Assembly (NCBI GenBank): GCA_963965975.1
Contig: OZ014411.1
Coordinates: 11,291,501 to 11,355,500 of the forward strand
DNA: 64,000 nt
Source of the DNA: Xestospongia bergquistia
Lineage: Eukaryota; Porifera; Demospongiae; Haplosclerida; Petrosiidae
Direction: 5' to 3'
This document shows positions 36,901-50,615 of the stretch, in pieces (position 1 is the first letter of the stretch; every line of letters begins with the position of its first letter). The notes beneath the pieces are model-generated. The model did not search any database, was not told where the DNA came from, and was given only the letters and a program-made list of their open reading frames with translations. The position numbers and the translations under genes were made by a program.

Positions 36901-39900
36901 GGAAGATAAGGCAGCTCCATTACGATAGAGCCGTACAGTACCTTCTGAAACTAATCAAAATAAAAACAATGTTGAATTGTCTTATGTAAATTGTTATATA
37001 CCAGATTTTCTTCCATGAATGCAAGTTAATTTTGTTGCAGTAGTTGTTTGAGCTATATTAAATGCTACAGAGCACAGATAAAAACATAATTCTTAAAAAG
37101 AGTAATTTTTAACAAACAATTATGTAACCCTCTAACAAAAATGTGTAGGTATATATTACACAACTACAGGTACCGTTACTATACTAAGTGTAATGTATTT
37201 TACATCAACTTACTACATTCAATAGTCACATCTTTAGAGTGACTACAAGTAGTGCTATTAGTAGTATGTGGACAAGTATTACTGTCAATAAAACAGAAGT
37301 CTGAGTAAGAACTGTTCATATATGAAAGCCAAATTGGAATCGATGAGCTCCCAGGTCTAACAAAATGTATAATTAATATAGTAATGTTTTGCTAATTTAT
37401 ATCATTCATCTTACAGTATCAAATGATTATAGTTTACATATCCAGTATATCCAAGTTGTCTACAAACAGTATAGGCATCTTTAAAATCAAATCCATCATT
37501 ACATATTGTTCCCCATTGTCCATTACAATAGACTTCAATACGTCCTTGATTAGAGTAACGACCTTCCTGGAGACGTATCATACCAAGGTAACGATAGCTG
37601 TCCCAGATTCTAGTATAATCTTCCAAAGAATTTAAAATTTTAAGAATGAATGCAATGATTCAACTCACAACAGTGCACAGTTGCATCATAATAGTTAGAG
37701 TTATTACATCCACTATCAATGTATGTAGAATAAGAACATTGTAATATATTGAGGTAAGTGTTGTGAGCACAACTGACATCATCCAATAACATTGGGTTAT
37801 AATCTGTACCATAACTATGTACATAAATATATTATAGACTTAGGTCTACATAGTAATTAATCCACCTTACTAATCCAGCTCTAAAGTAACTTGAGGCAGC
37901 AGTATATCCTAATTGATGACAGATAACATCAGCTTCATATTGATCATAGTAGGAATCATCACAGATATTGCCCCATTGTCTATTATACCATATCTGTACT
38001 ATACCATAATAATAGGATGATGAGGTAACTCCATTATGATAGAGACGTATGATACCCTCTGAAACTAATGAAAGTAAACAATAACATGAGAGTATTTTAT
38101 ATAAAATATCTACAAATTATACCTCCTGCACTTCCATGAATACAATATGATTTTGTGATAGTATTTCTATAAGCTGTATTAAAAGCTAAAGAAAAATAAA
38201 CATGTAATTTCCATAGTGTAATAATTAATTGAACAATTAGACTTTTGTTGCAAAAGGACTTGTCAAACTTACTGCATTCAATTGTCACATTCTTAAAATG
38301 ACTACAGCCAGTGCTATTAGCAGTTCTTGGACAAGTATTACTATCAACAAAACAGAAGTCTGAATAGGAACTGTTCATGTGTGAAATCCAGATTTGTATA
38401 GATGAACTTCCAGGTCTACAGAATGTTAAGATCATTCTATATTCAGTTATCAATTAACTTACAATGTCATATGATTATAATTTACATATCCTGTATATCC
38501 CAGTTGTCTACAAAGAGTTTGGGCATCATTAGAATCAAATCCATTTGCACATATTGTTCCCCACTGTCCATTACAATAGACATCAACTCTTCCTTGATTA
38601 GAATATCGACCTCCTTGTAGACGTACCATGCCAGGATAAGGATTACTGTCCCATATTCTAGTAACATCTGTTATTTGGCTAGGAATTTAGCAATGATTGA
38701 AGAGATACAACTTACAGCAATAGACAGTAGCATCATAAGAGTTAGTACATCCACTATTAATATTTGTAGAATAAGAACATTGTAGAATATTGAGGTAGTA
38801 GTTGTGAACACAGTTAACATTATCCAGTAACATTGAATAAGGGTCTGTCCCATAACTAAGTACAAGAATATAAGATTATGTATTGATTAAGAATGACTTT
38901 ACTTCACTAGTCCAGCTCTAGAGAAACTTGTAGCTCCAGTATATCCTAACTGATGACATATGACATCAGCTTCATATTGATCATAATCATTATCATCACA
39001 GATATTGCCCCATTGTCTATTTATTTGTATCTCTACTATACCAAAGTGATGGAGGGATGAAGTCACTCCATTACGGAAGAGACGTACAATACCATTGCTA
39101 TTAGGAGAGTCTAGTAAAGAAGTAATAATATACAACGCATGATAGTAAGTCCTTCTCTCCTCTTATTTTCTTACCACATGTAGATTCAGTGTTAATTGGT
39201 TTACTGTATAATTTGCTATAACCTAAGGACAAAAATGATTTGATAATATTGAATTATCAACTTACTGCATTCCACAATGACTTCTTCAGAGTGTGTACAA
39301 TTACTTACAGTTGTAGATGGACAAATATTATTGTAAGTAATGCATTGATCTGATAAATAACTCTTCATATTATTCAGCCATACTGGTTGAGAGGTTTTGG
39401 ATCTACAAAAACAAACAGTCATTGCTATTGTTCCCATACAAAAAATTAAATCATGTTGACTTATTTTAATATATTACCCATAGAAACGACTATAACTAAA
39501 ATATACAGAATAGCCTAGTTGTCTACAGATAGCATTAGCATCATTAGAATCAAATCCATCATCACATAATGTTCCCCACTGTCCATTACAGTAGACCTCC
39601 ACACGTCCTTGATTAGAATAAGTACCTCCTTGTAGTCGTATCATACCAGGGTAAGGATTACTGTCCCAAATTCTAGTGATATCTATAAAAATATTGTTAA
39701 CTTATTACTGAACAGACTTGACATGACTCACAGCAGTAAACAGTAGCATCTCGAGAATTATGATTGCAATAATAGTCGATTATTGTAGAGTATGAACACT
39801 GTAAGATTGTGAGGTAATTATTGTGGTCACAGTTGACATTACTTAGTCTCATTGAATTGGAATCAGTGCCATAACTAGGACAAAGATAAAGAACAAGGTA

Positions 39901-42900
39901 CTAGAATTTTTTAAAAACTGACTTCACAAATCCACTTGTGGAATAACTAAAGGCACCAGTATATCCTAACTGATGACATATGACATCAGCTTCATATTGA
40001 CCATAGTCATAATAACCACAGATGTTGCCCCACTGTCCATAATACCATATCTGTACTATACCATAGTAATAGGAAGATGAGGTGACTCCATTGCGATAGA
40101 GACGTACTACACCATTACCAGATGGTAAAGTGTTAGTAACTACTGATGGGCATGAATTGGCACTGGATGAGGAGAACTTTGCTAAAGACAAATAACAAAC
40201 AAAAGTAACGACTTTAAACCAGTGTATTAACATTCATATATAAGAGCTTAAAAAATAGGTTTGGACAGCAGCAATATATGTAAAATAAAATGCTGCCTCT
40301 AAACTTATGATGTTCATATTGAAGTCATTGTAGTGTGTATCAGAGGTCTTAGTACTAATCATTAAATTAAGGTCCTTTTGGAAGTACTGGTAATATTGTT
40401 ATATGGAATACCTCCAATGCATACAGTTAGTTATTTAAAGAAGAGCTGGTCTTAACTGCTTTTCTCAAACATTTCTACAGGTCACTCATCAATTCCATTA
40501 TATATAATTAATTGTATGGGATTACTGTTATAGCTTACTACAAGCAATTGTGACATCTTGAGAATGAGTACAACTGGTCACACTTGATGTATAGCAAGTA
40601 TTACTTGATCCAAAGCATTTATCTTTTGAGTTGCTACTCATTTGAGTTGACAATATAGGTTGACTAGTTGAACCAACTCTATAAAATAATAAATAACAGT
40701 TAATATGACAACAATGTATAGGATTACATACATTTTCAAATGATTATAGTTTGTATATCTAGTATATCCTAATTGTTTACAGATTGTATTAGCATCATTT
40801 GAATCAAATCCATCATTGCAGATTGTTCCCCACTGTCCATTACAGTAGACCTCTACACGTCCTTGATTAACAAAATCACCTCCTTGGAGACGTATCATAC
40901 CAGGATATGGATTACTCTGCCAAATTCTTGTGGTATCTGTTAAAATAAATATTTTCTGAATGTATAATGTATTAGATAGAACTTACAGCAGTACACAGTA
41001 GCATCATAACTGTTAGTACATCCACTGTCAATAAAGTTTAATGTAGAGTAATGACATGACAAGATAGTAAGGTAAACGTTTTCCTGACAGTTGACATTGT
41101 CCATTACCATAATATTATAGTCTGTTCCATAACTAAAAATAATTTAAATTTAAATTAGCGTAACAATAATCTAACTTCATTAATCCAGCTCTAGAGTAAC
41201 TTGAGGCTCCAGTATATCCTAACTGATGACAGATGACATCAGCTTCATGTTGATCATAGTTGGAATCATCACAGATATTACCCCATTCACTATTGATATA
41301 GACCTGCACTATACCATAGTAATAAGAGGATGAAGTGATTCCATTACGAAAGAGACGAACAACACCATTGCCATCAGGAGTCTCTAATTAATGATTCATA
41401 ATGAACACACAATTTATTAGTTATACTATATAAATAATTATTCTTACCACAAGTAGATATTTTATTTGTTGATTTTAAGTAGCTTGTCTTGTAAGCTAAA
41501 AAGATAAACACTCAATGCATATGTATTTTTATATTAGCTATTCATTGTCTACTTGGCACTGTAGACTTTTTGAAATAGCGTTATCATACATTATTAAAAA
41601 AAATAATCTAATATAGCACAAAGTGTGAAGTTTGAACTAAAACTACAAATGTACAGTCATAAACAAGTATGAAAATGATATCATTTATACTTACTACATT
41701 CCACAGTGACATCTTTGGAGTGGTTACATCTGGTTACTGAGATTGATGGACAGGAATTACTAGCACCATAACATCTGTCATACAAAGAGCTTGACAACTG
41801 TATTCCCCAAATAGTTTGACTAGAGTTGTCAGGTCTATAATGATACATATATACATTGTGTATCCACATTACTTATGAATTGAAAAAATTTCCAATATTA
41901 TTATAATTAAATAATCATAACATTATTACTCACAGAGTAAGGTGATTAAAATTATAGTAACTGTTATATCCCAGTTGTTTACAGACAGTTGATGCATTAT
42001 TAGAACCAAATCCATCAGCACATATTGTTCCCCACTCGCCATTACAATAGACCTCAACACGTCCTTGATTAGAGTCACTACCTCCTTGTAGTCGTATCAT
42101 ACCAGGGAAATGGTTTGTGTCCCAGATCCTAGTGTTATCTATAGCAAATATATGCATTTATATATTCATGATAACTGACAGCAGAGCACAGTAGCATCAT
42201 ATTCACTAGTACAACTTTTAGAGCTTGATGTAGAGAAAGAACACTGAAAGATAGTGAGGTAGCTCCTATGAGCACAATTAAGATTATACATCATTGTAGA
42301 AAACCCATCAGTACCATAGCTAAAAGAAAAGCATGTATTGTAAATATGTAACTGTTAAATAAGTGCTAGCACTAACTTCATTAATCCAGCTCTAGAGTAA
42401 TTTGAGGCTCCAGTATATCCTAACTGATGACATATGACATCAGCTTCATATTGATCATAATCATCATCATAACAGATATTGCCCCATTGTCCATTATACC
42501 ATATCTGTACTATACCATAGTAATAAGAAGATGAGGTAACTCCATTGTGATAGAGACGTACAACACCATTAGCATGAGGAAACCCTAAAGCTAAATACAT
42601 AAATATGATAACAGATGTTGCAATAAAAGAAATTATCAGAAATTGTTATGCTTTAATACTTTAGTCATACACTTGTCTTACCACATACTGATGGTATTGT
42701 ATTGGTTGATGTAGAAAGCAAACTGTAATAACCTAAAAACCAAAGAACTAGTAATATTGGGCATATTTTGTGAACTTGTTGAATGAAATAGTGTACTATG
42801 TACTACAGTAATGAATGTGCATAGATATATAATAGAATAGTTAAATATGTCCTTGAATCTTGACTTCATTTTAGGGACAAATATAGGAATCCAATGTTAC

Positions 42901-45900
42901 TCATGAACATGTTATAGACTGCCTCTAACATGCTTATTTTACCTGAGGATAAATTTTAAAATTGCTGTATATTAGTAGATTGTACAAACATTTAAAGCTG
43001 GTCTATAATTTTGTAATTTTAAATATTAACAGCTAAAATATACTCTTTAAAGCAAACAATTAATTTGTTATATAGTTTTTTCATATAAATTGAGTATTAA
43101 TACACCCAACAACAGTGACATTAGATAATTTGCGAACATGTAAATTGGTCTACACTTACTGCATTCAACTGTCACATCACTGGAGTGATTACAAGTAGTT
43201 AGAGGGGTTAATGGACAGGAATGTTCTACACTATAACATGGATCAGAAGAAGACTTAGAAGAAATTTCCCAAATAACTTGATTGGAACTATTAGATCTAT
43301 TGTGACATAATTATATACAAATAACTTACATCATTTATTAGATCATATTGTATATATTTGTCTATTTATCTTCTAAAGTGTTAATCGTGAGTATATGATT
43401 GACATTTTTAAAATATTATCTGTCTGATAATTCATATATCATTAAAAACAAGAGTTGATAATAAATGTGACACTTAGTAAATAGCAATAATTGGTGTCAT
43501 AGTAATTACTTACAAATTAAGGTGATTATAACTATAATAATAGTTATATCCCAATTGTTTACAGATAGTTATAGCATCATTTTGATCAAATCCATCATTA
43601 CATATTGCTCCCCACTTTCCATTACAGTAGACCTCAACACGTCCTTGATTAGAATAAGCACCTCCCTGTAGACGTATCATGCCAAGATAAGGATTACTGT
43701 CCCAAATCCTAGTGGTATCTGTAACAAATATAAGATGCATAGCAATGCTAAAAAATTAAATTATTTGAACTCACAGCAGTACACAGTAGCATCATAAAGA
43801 CTATTAATATTGCATTTAGTATTATGATAAATGTATATAGAATATGAACACTGGAAAATAGTTAGGTAGTGTTTACTGTCACATGAGAGATAGTTCATCC
43901 TCATAGAAAGAGTATCATTACCATAGCTAGATTAAATTAAAATAAAGTGAACAATATCTTTTCATCAAATATTACCTCATTAATCCAGCTCTACTGTAGC
44001 TTGAGGCTCCAGTATATCCTAACTGATGACAGATAACATCAGCTTCATATTGACTATATAAGTAATCATCACAAATATTGCCCCATCCATTGTTGATATA
44101 GATCTGTACAATACCATAGTAATAGGAAGATTTGGTTGTCCCATTATGATAGAGACGTATGGCACCATTACCATCAGGAAAGTCAGTATCTATACAATTA
44201 TGAACACATGGATTAAGTAATATTCAAATTGTCTAATTGGTTCTGTATTATAACTTACAACAAGTTGAAATGGTATTGATTGATTTACTTCTAATTCCAG
44301 AAAGACCTGAAGAAAAACAAAGAAAGCTATAAGATTTACATAAAATTTTAAATAATAAGAAAAATTTCTTAATTGCTGGAATTTACAATAATATAATTAA
44401 AATGTATTATGTAATATAAGTAGTAAATAAGTATATTGTACTTACTACATTCTATAGTAACTTTTTCAGAATTTGTACAGCTGGGTAATGGACTTGATGG
44501 ACAAGAATTATGAGTACTATAACAGATACTATCTGAAGTGCTAAACATTTTTGTTCCCCAAATTGGTTGGCTAGAATCATCAGATCTAGATTAATGTGTC
44601 AAAATATATTTGGACTATTCTATGAGTATTAATACTTTGATAACTTACATATTAAGATGACCATAATCATAGTAGTCATGATATCCTAATTGTTTACAGA
44701 TAGATATAGCATCATAATAACCAAATCCATCGTTACATATTGTTCCCCATTGTCCATTACAGTAGACCTCCACACGTCCTTGATTAGAATAACTACCTCC
44801 CTGTAGACGAATCATACCAGGGTAAGGATTATTGTTCCAGATCCTTGTAGAATCTATGACAAATATTAGCAATGAAAATAACTACATTAAGCACTTACAA
44901 CATGATACAGTAGCATCATAATTGTTATAATAACATGGATAACGTATGTAAGTAGAGTAGGAACACTGTAAGATAGTGAGGTAGTTGTTGCTATCACAGT
45001 TGACACGATTTAGTTTCATTGAGCTGTAGTCAGTGCCATAACTATAATATAAGAATAGAGTTTATTGAAATGGCTTTAAGTTACATCTGTTTACTAACTT
45101 CACTAGTCCAGCTCTAGAGAAACTTGATGCTCCACTATATCCTAACTGATGACAGATGACATTAGCTTCACTAGTATAGTAGTAGTAATCATCACAGACA
45201 TTACCCCATCCATTGTAATAGACCCTCACAATACCAAAGTAATAGGATAATGATGTAGTTCCATTACGATATAGAATTATAGCACCATTTATTACAGCTA
45301 CATGATAAATTAAATTATATATTATTTAATTATTTAAAGTAATAATGTTCCATAATCATATAATTCAATATGTACTAAACTAACAAAAAGTAAGTGTAAG
45401 CTGTGTATGTACTATTTTAATATTTGTATTCTTGTCAATATCAAATAAGATCAAAATTCATAAGGAATCAAAATGTATAATACAAATTCTTAGTATATCA
45501 ATTTTGAAATGTATTTAATAGTAACTCTAAGGTGCTTAGCTGGTTATAAAAAGTACATATACTAGTCACTAATGTTTTGGCTATTACATGATAACATTCC
45601 ATCAGATGATACTAATGGCACTGTACAATTTGTAGGCATATACAACATCATAAAAATTGTTACTGTTTTAGTACTAGTCTGCTATATCATTGATCATGCT
45701 ACATCCTTGCAAGATGTATAATAAGAATTATCAATATATTAAGTTTGTCATAAATAATGTATACTCTAATTTGTTTAGCTAGTTGTAAAATATGAATGTG
45801 AGGTTCTGTTCAAAGTAGTAACATTTTGTACCCTTAGGTGTTTTGTTTATAGTTTATATTCTTTTCCAAGTGTCCTGCTAGCTTAATTGAGAACTGCTTC

Positions 45901-46792
45901 TATAAATATCATACACTCATCTTTACTCACTTCATTGTATAAACACATCAACCTAACTACAAACAATTAACTTACTACAACAAAATCACTATCTCATAGT
46001 TTAGTGAAATATCAAAACAATATATCTTATCATGATCTGATATCAATACTATGGATTTACCCTACTCAAAATAATATGGTAGATTTATAGCTACAATACC
46101 TTGTAAATACAACAGTTATATATATTTGTAATGCTGTTAGTATATATATTTAGTAAGTACTGGTATTATTTAGTTACATGATAAGTTGGACAAGACATTG
46201 GAATGCAATGCACTGTTTTCCAATTCATTCCAATTAATGATACTTGCAAATCTGTTATCAACTCAGGATCTGTGACCGCTGAGTCTATACTAGTTACTAT
46301 TTTTTATGGCTGCTACAGCTATCAGATGACAACAATAGCATTGCACAATATGTAGGTATATTCAACATCATCAAAGTCATTTTTATTGTTTTAATGCTAG
46401 TTTGTATTATAAATAATGCTAAATCTTTATTAACTAGCTCAATTAAGAAACTGTTATGTATACAGGAACAGAAGCCGAGAGAAACGGTCCAAACTTCAGA
46501 CTTGGCCCAGTAGGACAGCCTGAACCTCAGGTCACATTATTTAACGACTAGCGTTAAGATTTAGGAAGAAGGGATCAATTTGTTACTCTTGGACTGTCCA
46601 ACTGGGTTTGACAAACTTAGTACAAGTAGTTAACTCTACAAAACTAACTATTGAAATAACAGCATTAAATTTACACAAATTCTTTCATTTATGTTTTATA
46701 TTACTGTACACAAGGAACTTACCATTAGCAGGACATATAGAAGAACCAAACAAAATTACAAGAGCAAAGAGCAAGTACAGATATTTGGCCAT
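33532..46792 (-). CDS. giant SRCR-domain type I membrane receptor, 16 SRCR domains
   Basis: Predicted cell-surface receptor: signal peptide, eight repeated modules each with two SRCR domains, a Ser/Val-rich spacer, 18 short juxtamembrane repeats, one transmembrane helix and a cytoplasmic tail. I placed 59 exons: one signal exon, 32 SRCR half-domain exons, six link exons, one Ser-rich exon, 18 micro-exons and one terminal exon. Every junction has GT and AG, the phases agree, and the lengths sum to 7,182 nt, exactly 2,393 codons plus stop. Each SRCR is split 1-2 then 2-1, so each domain and module is a symmetrical phase-1 cassette. SRCR proteins are abundant in sponges, including aggregation-associated and receptor-type forms; ligand and role here are unknown. 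The assembly has strong support, though natural isoforms may omit modules. Confidence 0.92.
33987..35612 (-). repeat. array of 18 juxtamembrane micro-exons
   Basis: Exons (plus coordinates, downstream to upstream): 33987-34022, 34082-34117, 34177-34212, 34271-34306, 34355-34390, 34450-34485, 34545-34580, 34639-34674, 34734-34769, 34829-34864, 34925-34948, 35008-35043, 35103-35138, 35198-35233, 35293-35328, 35388-35423, 35482-35517, 35577-35612. Period about 95 bp; introns about 59 nt. Each is preceded by a T-rich tract and AG (TTTTTTAG in most) and followed by GTAC or GTAT. Seventeen are 36 nt and one (34925) is 24 nt, all phase 1-1, encoding variants of [12 protein letters not shown]. No stop in any copy. 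Confidence 0.92.
35776..35910 (-). other. Ser/Val-rich spacer exon of the SRCR gene
   Basis: 135-nt phase-1 symmetrical exon encoding [12 protein letters not shown] and then a simple [15 protein letters not shown] run. Probably an extended, possibly O-glycosylated spacer between the SRCR ectodomain and the micro-exon stalk. The donor is GTATGT. Confidence 0.82.
36110..36950 (-). other. SRCR module 8, membrane-proximal
   Basis: Type I: 36950-36752 and 36699-36557. Type II: 36502-36298 and 36249-36110. Followed directly by the Ser-rich exon at 35910. Confidence 0.87.
37002..38064 (-). other. SRCR module 7
   Basis: Type I: 38064-37866 and 37814-37669. Type II: 37619-37415 and 37356-37214. Link exon 37064-37002 ([12 protein letters not shown]). 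The donor at 37865 is a weaker GTGGAT but keeps the frame. Confidence 0.86.
38123..39110 (-). other. SRCR module 6
   Basis: Type I: 39110-38903 and 38855-38716. Type II: 38667-38463 and 38415-38273. A longer 63-nt link exon (38185-38123) adds CIHGSAG, shared in kind with module 7 and absent from modules 1-3. Confidence 0.87.
39175..40181 (-). other. SRCR module 5, link fused to type-I exon
   Basis: The 259-nt exon 40181-39923 carries [16 protein letters not shown] and then the type-I start; 39874-39732 completes it. Type II: 39682-39478 and 39402-39266. Link exon 39222-39175. The type-I Cys after WGNIC is followed by GYYDYGQ rather than the acidic run of its siblings. Confidence 0.87.
40539..41383 (-). 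other. SRCR module 4, no separate link exon
   Basis: Type I: 41383-41176 and 41132-40987. Type II: 40936-40732 and 40678-40539. The next exon (40181) starts directly with a link-like segment fused to the following SRCR. Confidence 0.86.
41448..42590 (-). other. SRCR module 3
   Basis: Type I: 42590-42377 and 42319-42180. Type II: 42138-41934 and 41834-41695. Link exon 41495-41448 ([15 protein letters not shown]). The type-I core has the extra acidic run [15 protein letters not shown]. Confidence 0.88.
42682..44189 (-). other. SRCR module 2
   Basis: Type I: 44189-43976 and 43926-43775. Type II: 43718-43514 and 43296-43160. Link exon 42732-42682. The type-II domain reads [20 protein letters not shown]. 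The same two-exon split per domain and the same phases as module 1. Confidence 0.88.
44259..45297 (-). other. SRCR module 1
   Basis: Exons 45297-45099 and 45041-44899 form a type-I SRCR ([26 protein letters not shown]). Exons 44853-44649 and 44585-44446 form a type-II SRCR ([34 protein letters not shown]). The link exon 44306-44259 encodes [15 protein letters not shown]. In every domain Tyr replaces the second Cys of the usual CxxLGC motif. Confidence 0.88.
45298..46722 (-). other. SRCR gene intron 1
   Basis: Longest intron of the gene (1,425 nt). It holds two diverged copies of a roughly 170-bp repeat (about 45550-45720 and 46285-46450, both with gtactagtctgct/gctagtttgtatt-like cores). No coding signal was seen. 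Confidence 0.65.
46723..46792 (-). other. SRCR gene exon 1: signal peptide
   Basis: ATG at 46792. The product [18 protein letters not shown] has a positive start and a hydrophobic core followed by a small-residue region, a standard signal peptide. It ends in phase 1 and joins in frame to 45297. The donor is GTAAGT. Confidence 0.9.
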
Positions 46793-49700
46793 TGTTCCTG
46801 CGACGTAGAGCAAGCCACAAATTATCGTATACTATCGGTCACGTTCCAACGAACCCTGATAAACTTAACACAGGTTTATGTATCGCAACTGTTATACAGC
46901 ACAAAGTACCAAAAAGAGTATTAAAAGTTTAGCGTAGTTGAGCGCTCTAGATCGTGGATAGCGACACATTTATTAAAACGTATATTCGTGTAATTATATT
47001 ACAACTATTTCCGTTAGCCAGTAGACAATACTATAGTAAGCTTCATCCAATACATAATATAAAATCTATCAGTTATAAGGATGTGACTAAGGAGTGAGCC
47101 TATATTCATTTAAATGATTTATATTTTTCTAATTTATTTATAGACACTATTTCAATGTTTGTTTGGTTGCAGTAAATTGAATATGTCAAAAATAATATAA
47201 TATGTTCATTATTTACATAATATAGGATCTGTCAGTTGTAAGGGGCTGTCTAATGGTGAGCATGTTGTAAGGACATTATATTTTAATATTTTACTTTTAT
47301 GCTCTCCTTCAGCTTTTCACTTGGGGCAGATAAAAATGGTCACTATGCAGTGATCTGTTTATTGGAAACATTATATAATTATATTATCATATGTCACAAT
47401 AATTAAGGTGCTGCATTTCTCCCAATGGAATGTTCTATTCCTCTCTCAGAGCAGATAGTTTTAAGTCAGACAAGACACTTTACTGATTTTTCCCATCATT
47501 TTGAATTTCATCCTTTAAAATACAAGCAGTATGGTCCTATAAAATTTGAGAAAGCTTTTGAAACTGTTACAAATAGGGTAATGTCTGGTCATTGAGCTAC
47601 ATTAGAGTATAATATCCCTCAATTTCACTCTTTCCTGTGTGTTCATCTTGGAAGCTTAAATGGACCTAAAAAATACTTACAACTATAGATAATAAAGAAC
47701 TTGTTCATTTCATGATAAACACTGCTAAAATTTGTTATAGCTACACTGTTCATAAAATCATGAGTTTTGTTTAGTGAAGTTATGAATTGCAAAGGTATAC
47801 AAGTGCTATGTCTCATGGATGACGAGAAGGATTCAAACAGAAGCACCAAAATATTGTTCGCATTTTGTTGTAGAGATCACTGCAGCTCCTCACTTGGTTG
47901 ATACCAGAACCAGTAAGTAGACAATAATATTGTGTTTCATCAAGTATATAAAATAGGAACTTTGACTAGAAATGATGTGTCTAATAGTGAGTGTGTGTTC
48001 ATATGATGATTTATAATTTTATATTTTACTTACTACTTCAACCTTATAGCTTTGAGTGATAGTAAGTAAAAAATAATTATGTGTGTTTCATTATTTGCAT
48101 AATATATGATCTTTTAATGGAAAATGACATGTCTAATGACAAGTGTATGTTGATTTATCATATTTTATCTTAATATTGACACTTTATGAAACTTGTAGAA
48201 AAATTAATAGACTTGTTTGTAAGATCAGGCAATCAGATCATGTAATAGCTATGATAATGACATCATGGATTGTCACTAATAAGAGTGTCCTTTAAAAAGT
48301 TGTTCACCATAAAGCATTTAAGACAGGTCTAGCAGTTACAATTAAATGTCAAAAATACATAGAAGAAGTAAATTGCCATCTAATAATTATAATTTAATTC
48401 AGCAACTTAAATAAAGTTAATACTCAGAGTTACAGGACATTGATTTAGTTAAAAGTTCGCTAAAATAGTTAAGTATATAATAGCATGAATGTGCATGGTG
48501 TATGCATGTTAGGTTATTATTTGACTTGTATGAAATGTTTAACAAGTTAAGGTCACAAAGGAGGATCCTGAGACCTATCAATATGGTCTATAATGACTAT
48601 TATAAATCCACATATATTCAATATAAGAAACATAGAACAAATAGTAGGACTCACATCCAAGACAATCTCAACCATCTCAAAGTGATCCCTGACATTTAAT
48701 ATATATGTCAATATATAGCCATTAAAAATTATGTCCCAGCTCACAAGACTACTAGAAATTATACTATAAATGATAGAGTGTGGTTAATGTAAGAACTGCC
48801 ACTATACTATATTACAGCTGGGACAGTAATCATCTGAGATAAATATTTTAACAATGACATCCAGATAGAATAAAATGAAATGGAGGAGAAACTAATACAA
48901 ATAGATGTCACATGAGTCAAAACAACTACCTGACATTTTGTCTAAAAGATAGAAAGTATGTCACTGAAGAATATATTCTTGTATAGCCAAAAGCAATGGT
49001 ATTGCTGTAGATTTGATTACGACATTATATAGGCAATTAGGCATATTATTATAATTAATTGAACTGCAATGCAAGTGTAAAATGTCACTTAAAATATATA
49101 CATCATCTAAAAAGTTGATAAATATTCTATAGAATATCTATATAAGAAAGCATGTGGGAAAAGTAATCAAAAACTATAATAGTACATTATCAGCTAAATC
49201 CTATAAAACAATAATAATATACAGCATATATTTACATGCTGGCTACCTGTTGTACTTCTCATAAATTTACATACTGGGTATACACATGTAACATTGTATG
49301 TGGATACATTTGTACATGTGTGTATGTGTGTTTGTGTATATCCATCATTTGATGTAAAGTTCAACGAGGTCAAAAGGAGTACCTTAAAATGTAATCAGGC
49401 GATCATCATAACGACATATAATCAACTCAATATCATTGCTAACTGTCTCATTTAGTGTTTTGACAAACGAGGGCAACTTAGGAGAAGTATAACACATAGC
49501 CTCAAGTCCCAGACAGTCCTGACCATCCCAGAGAGGGTCATCAGGATATATAGTATCCCAACTATCAGTTACATCACGTCCTCATTTCAGAGTAGTATAC
49601 ATTATTGTGTACAATGAGGTGTCAAGATTAGTGGAACAAACACGATAACTATGCTATGTGTCTGAAGATAGTACGCAAAAACATAGTGATTAGGCATGTA

Positions 49701-50274
49701 CCTCAAAAAAACTCACATTTTCTGATACTTCTTGAAATAGAGAGTTAGATAATTTCTATTAATTGCTAAATACATTCAATAGATGTTCTGCTCTGTATCA
49801 AGCAGGAAAACACTGTGGATGACTGGAATGTTTCATCATATTCATAACATGTTAACATAATACTATAGTGGTTACTATATTGCTTGTTAGTGATTCACAC
49901 AGTCTACAATAACATGTTCACTGTAAAAATTAAATTGTTATTTTAACAATTACTTTGTAGTTTACATCAGTGGGTTACTATGGAATATAGAATTTATGTG
50001 AATTACTCATTGTGTAATTTTTTAGCATGTTAAAGTACAACATACCAAGAAATTACGCAATGAGTAATTCACAAAAATTCTATATATCATAGTAACCCAC
50101 TGATGTAAACTACAAAGTAATTGTTAAAATAACAATTTAATTTTTACAGTGTTATCAAGTAGTAATGATGCATTTCCTTAGTACTACCACAATGACCTAA
50201 GATAACTACCATTACTAAGCTCTAGACTAAGAAACTTCATTGGTACAACAGCCTGGAATTTTCCCTGACTAGTC
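46793..50274. other. intergenic between SRCR and collagen genes
   Basis: No supported gene. Contains GT-rich microsatellite sequence near 49300-49345 and the palindromic element at 49919-50151. Open stretches such as 48502-48699 have no recognisable product and poor codon-like character. Confidence 0.55.
49919..50151. mobile_element. near-perfect palindromic MITE-like element
   Basis: 233 bp. The left arm from 49919 (cactgtaaaaattaaattg) and right arm ending 50151 are reverse complements for about 100 bp with few mismatches, around an unpaired centre of about 30 bp near 50020-50050. The ends are CACTGT and ACAGTG. No convincing target duplication beyond TT. Transcribed, it would fold into a long hairpin. 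Confidence 0.82.
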
Positions 50275-50575
50275 TTTATTGTACCTATCTTCCTGTCTTC
50301 AAGATGTTTAACCCGATTTCTCTTTCACTCCCACCCTCTTTGCTCCCACATAGCTTGTGATGTACCTGTATTCCTGTCTACTTTGGTCAAGAAATAGTTT
50401 CACTTTCACTCATACCCACCTAGCTCCCACACAGCTTTTAATATACCTATCTTCCTGACTTCCTGTCTACTTTTGACCAAGACATTTAGTCCAGTTTCTC
50501 TTTCACTCATACACTTTTAGTTCCCACACTGCCTTTGATGTACCTCTTGTACTGTCTCTTTGGTCAAGATATCTA
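50275..50575. repeat. diverged promoter-proximal tandem repeat, about 3.5 copies
   Basis: Units start at gtacctatcttcctg-like motifs at 50281, 50362, 50443 and 50540 (period 81-97 bp) and contain tttctctttcact and gctcccaca. The last unit resembles 55807-55890 upstream of the second collagen gene. Confidence 0.7.
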
Positions 50576-50615
50576 AACAATAAGGGAATGGCCTCTTGAT
50601 CTCCAAACTGTTTGG

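Noticed and set aside
36306..38620. Plus-strand open frames over the SRCR region
   Set aside because: Antisense shadows of SRCR exons on the minus strand; composition mirrors the real exons.
48502..48744. Overlapping open frames on both strands
   Set aside because: No similarity, no splice or promoter context; likely chance in AT-rich DNA.
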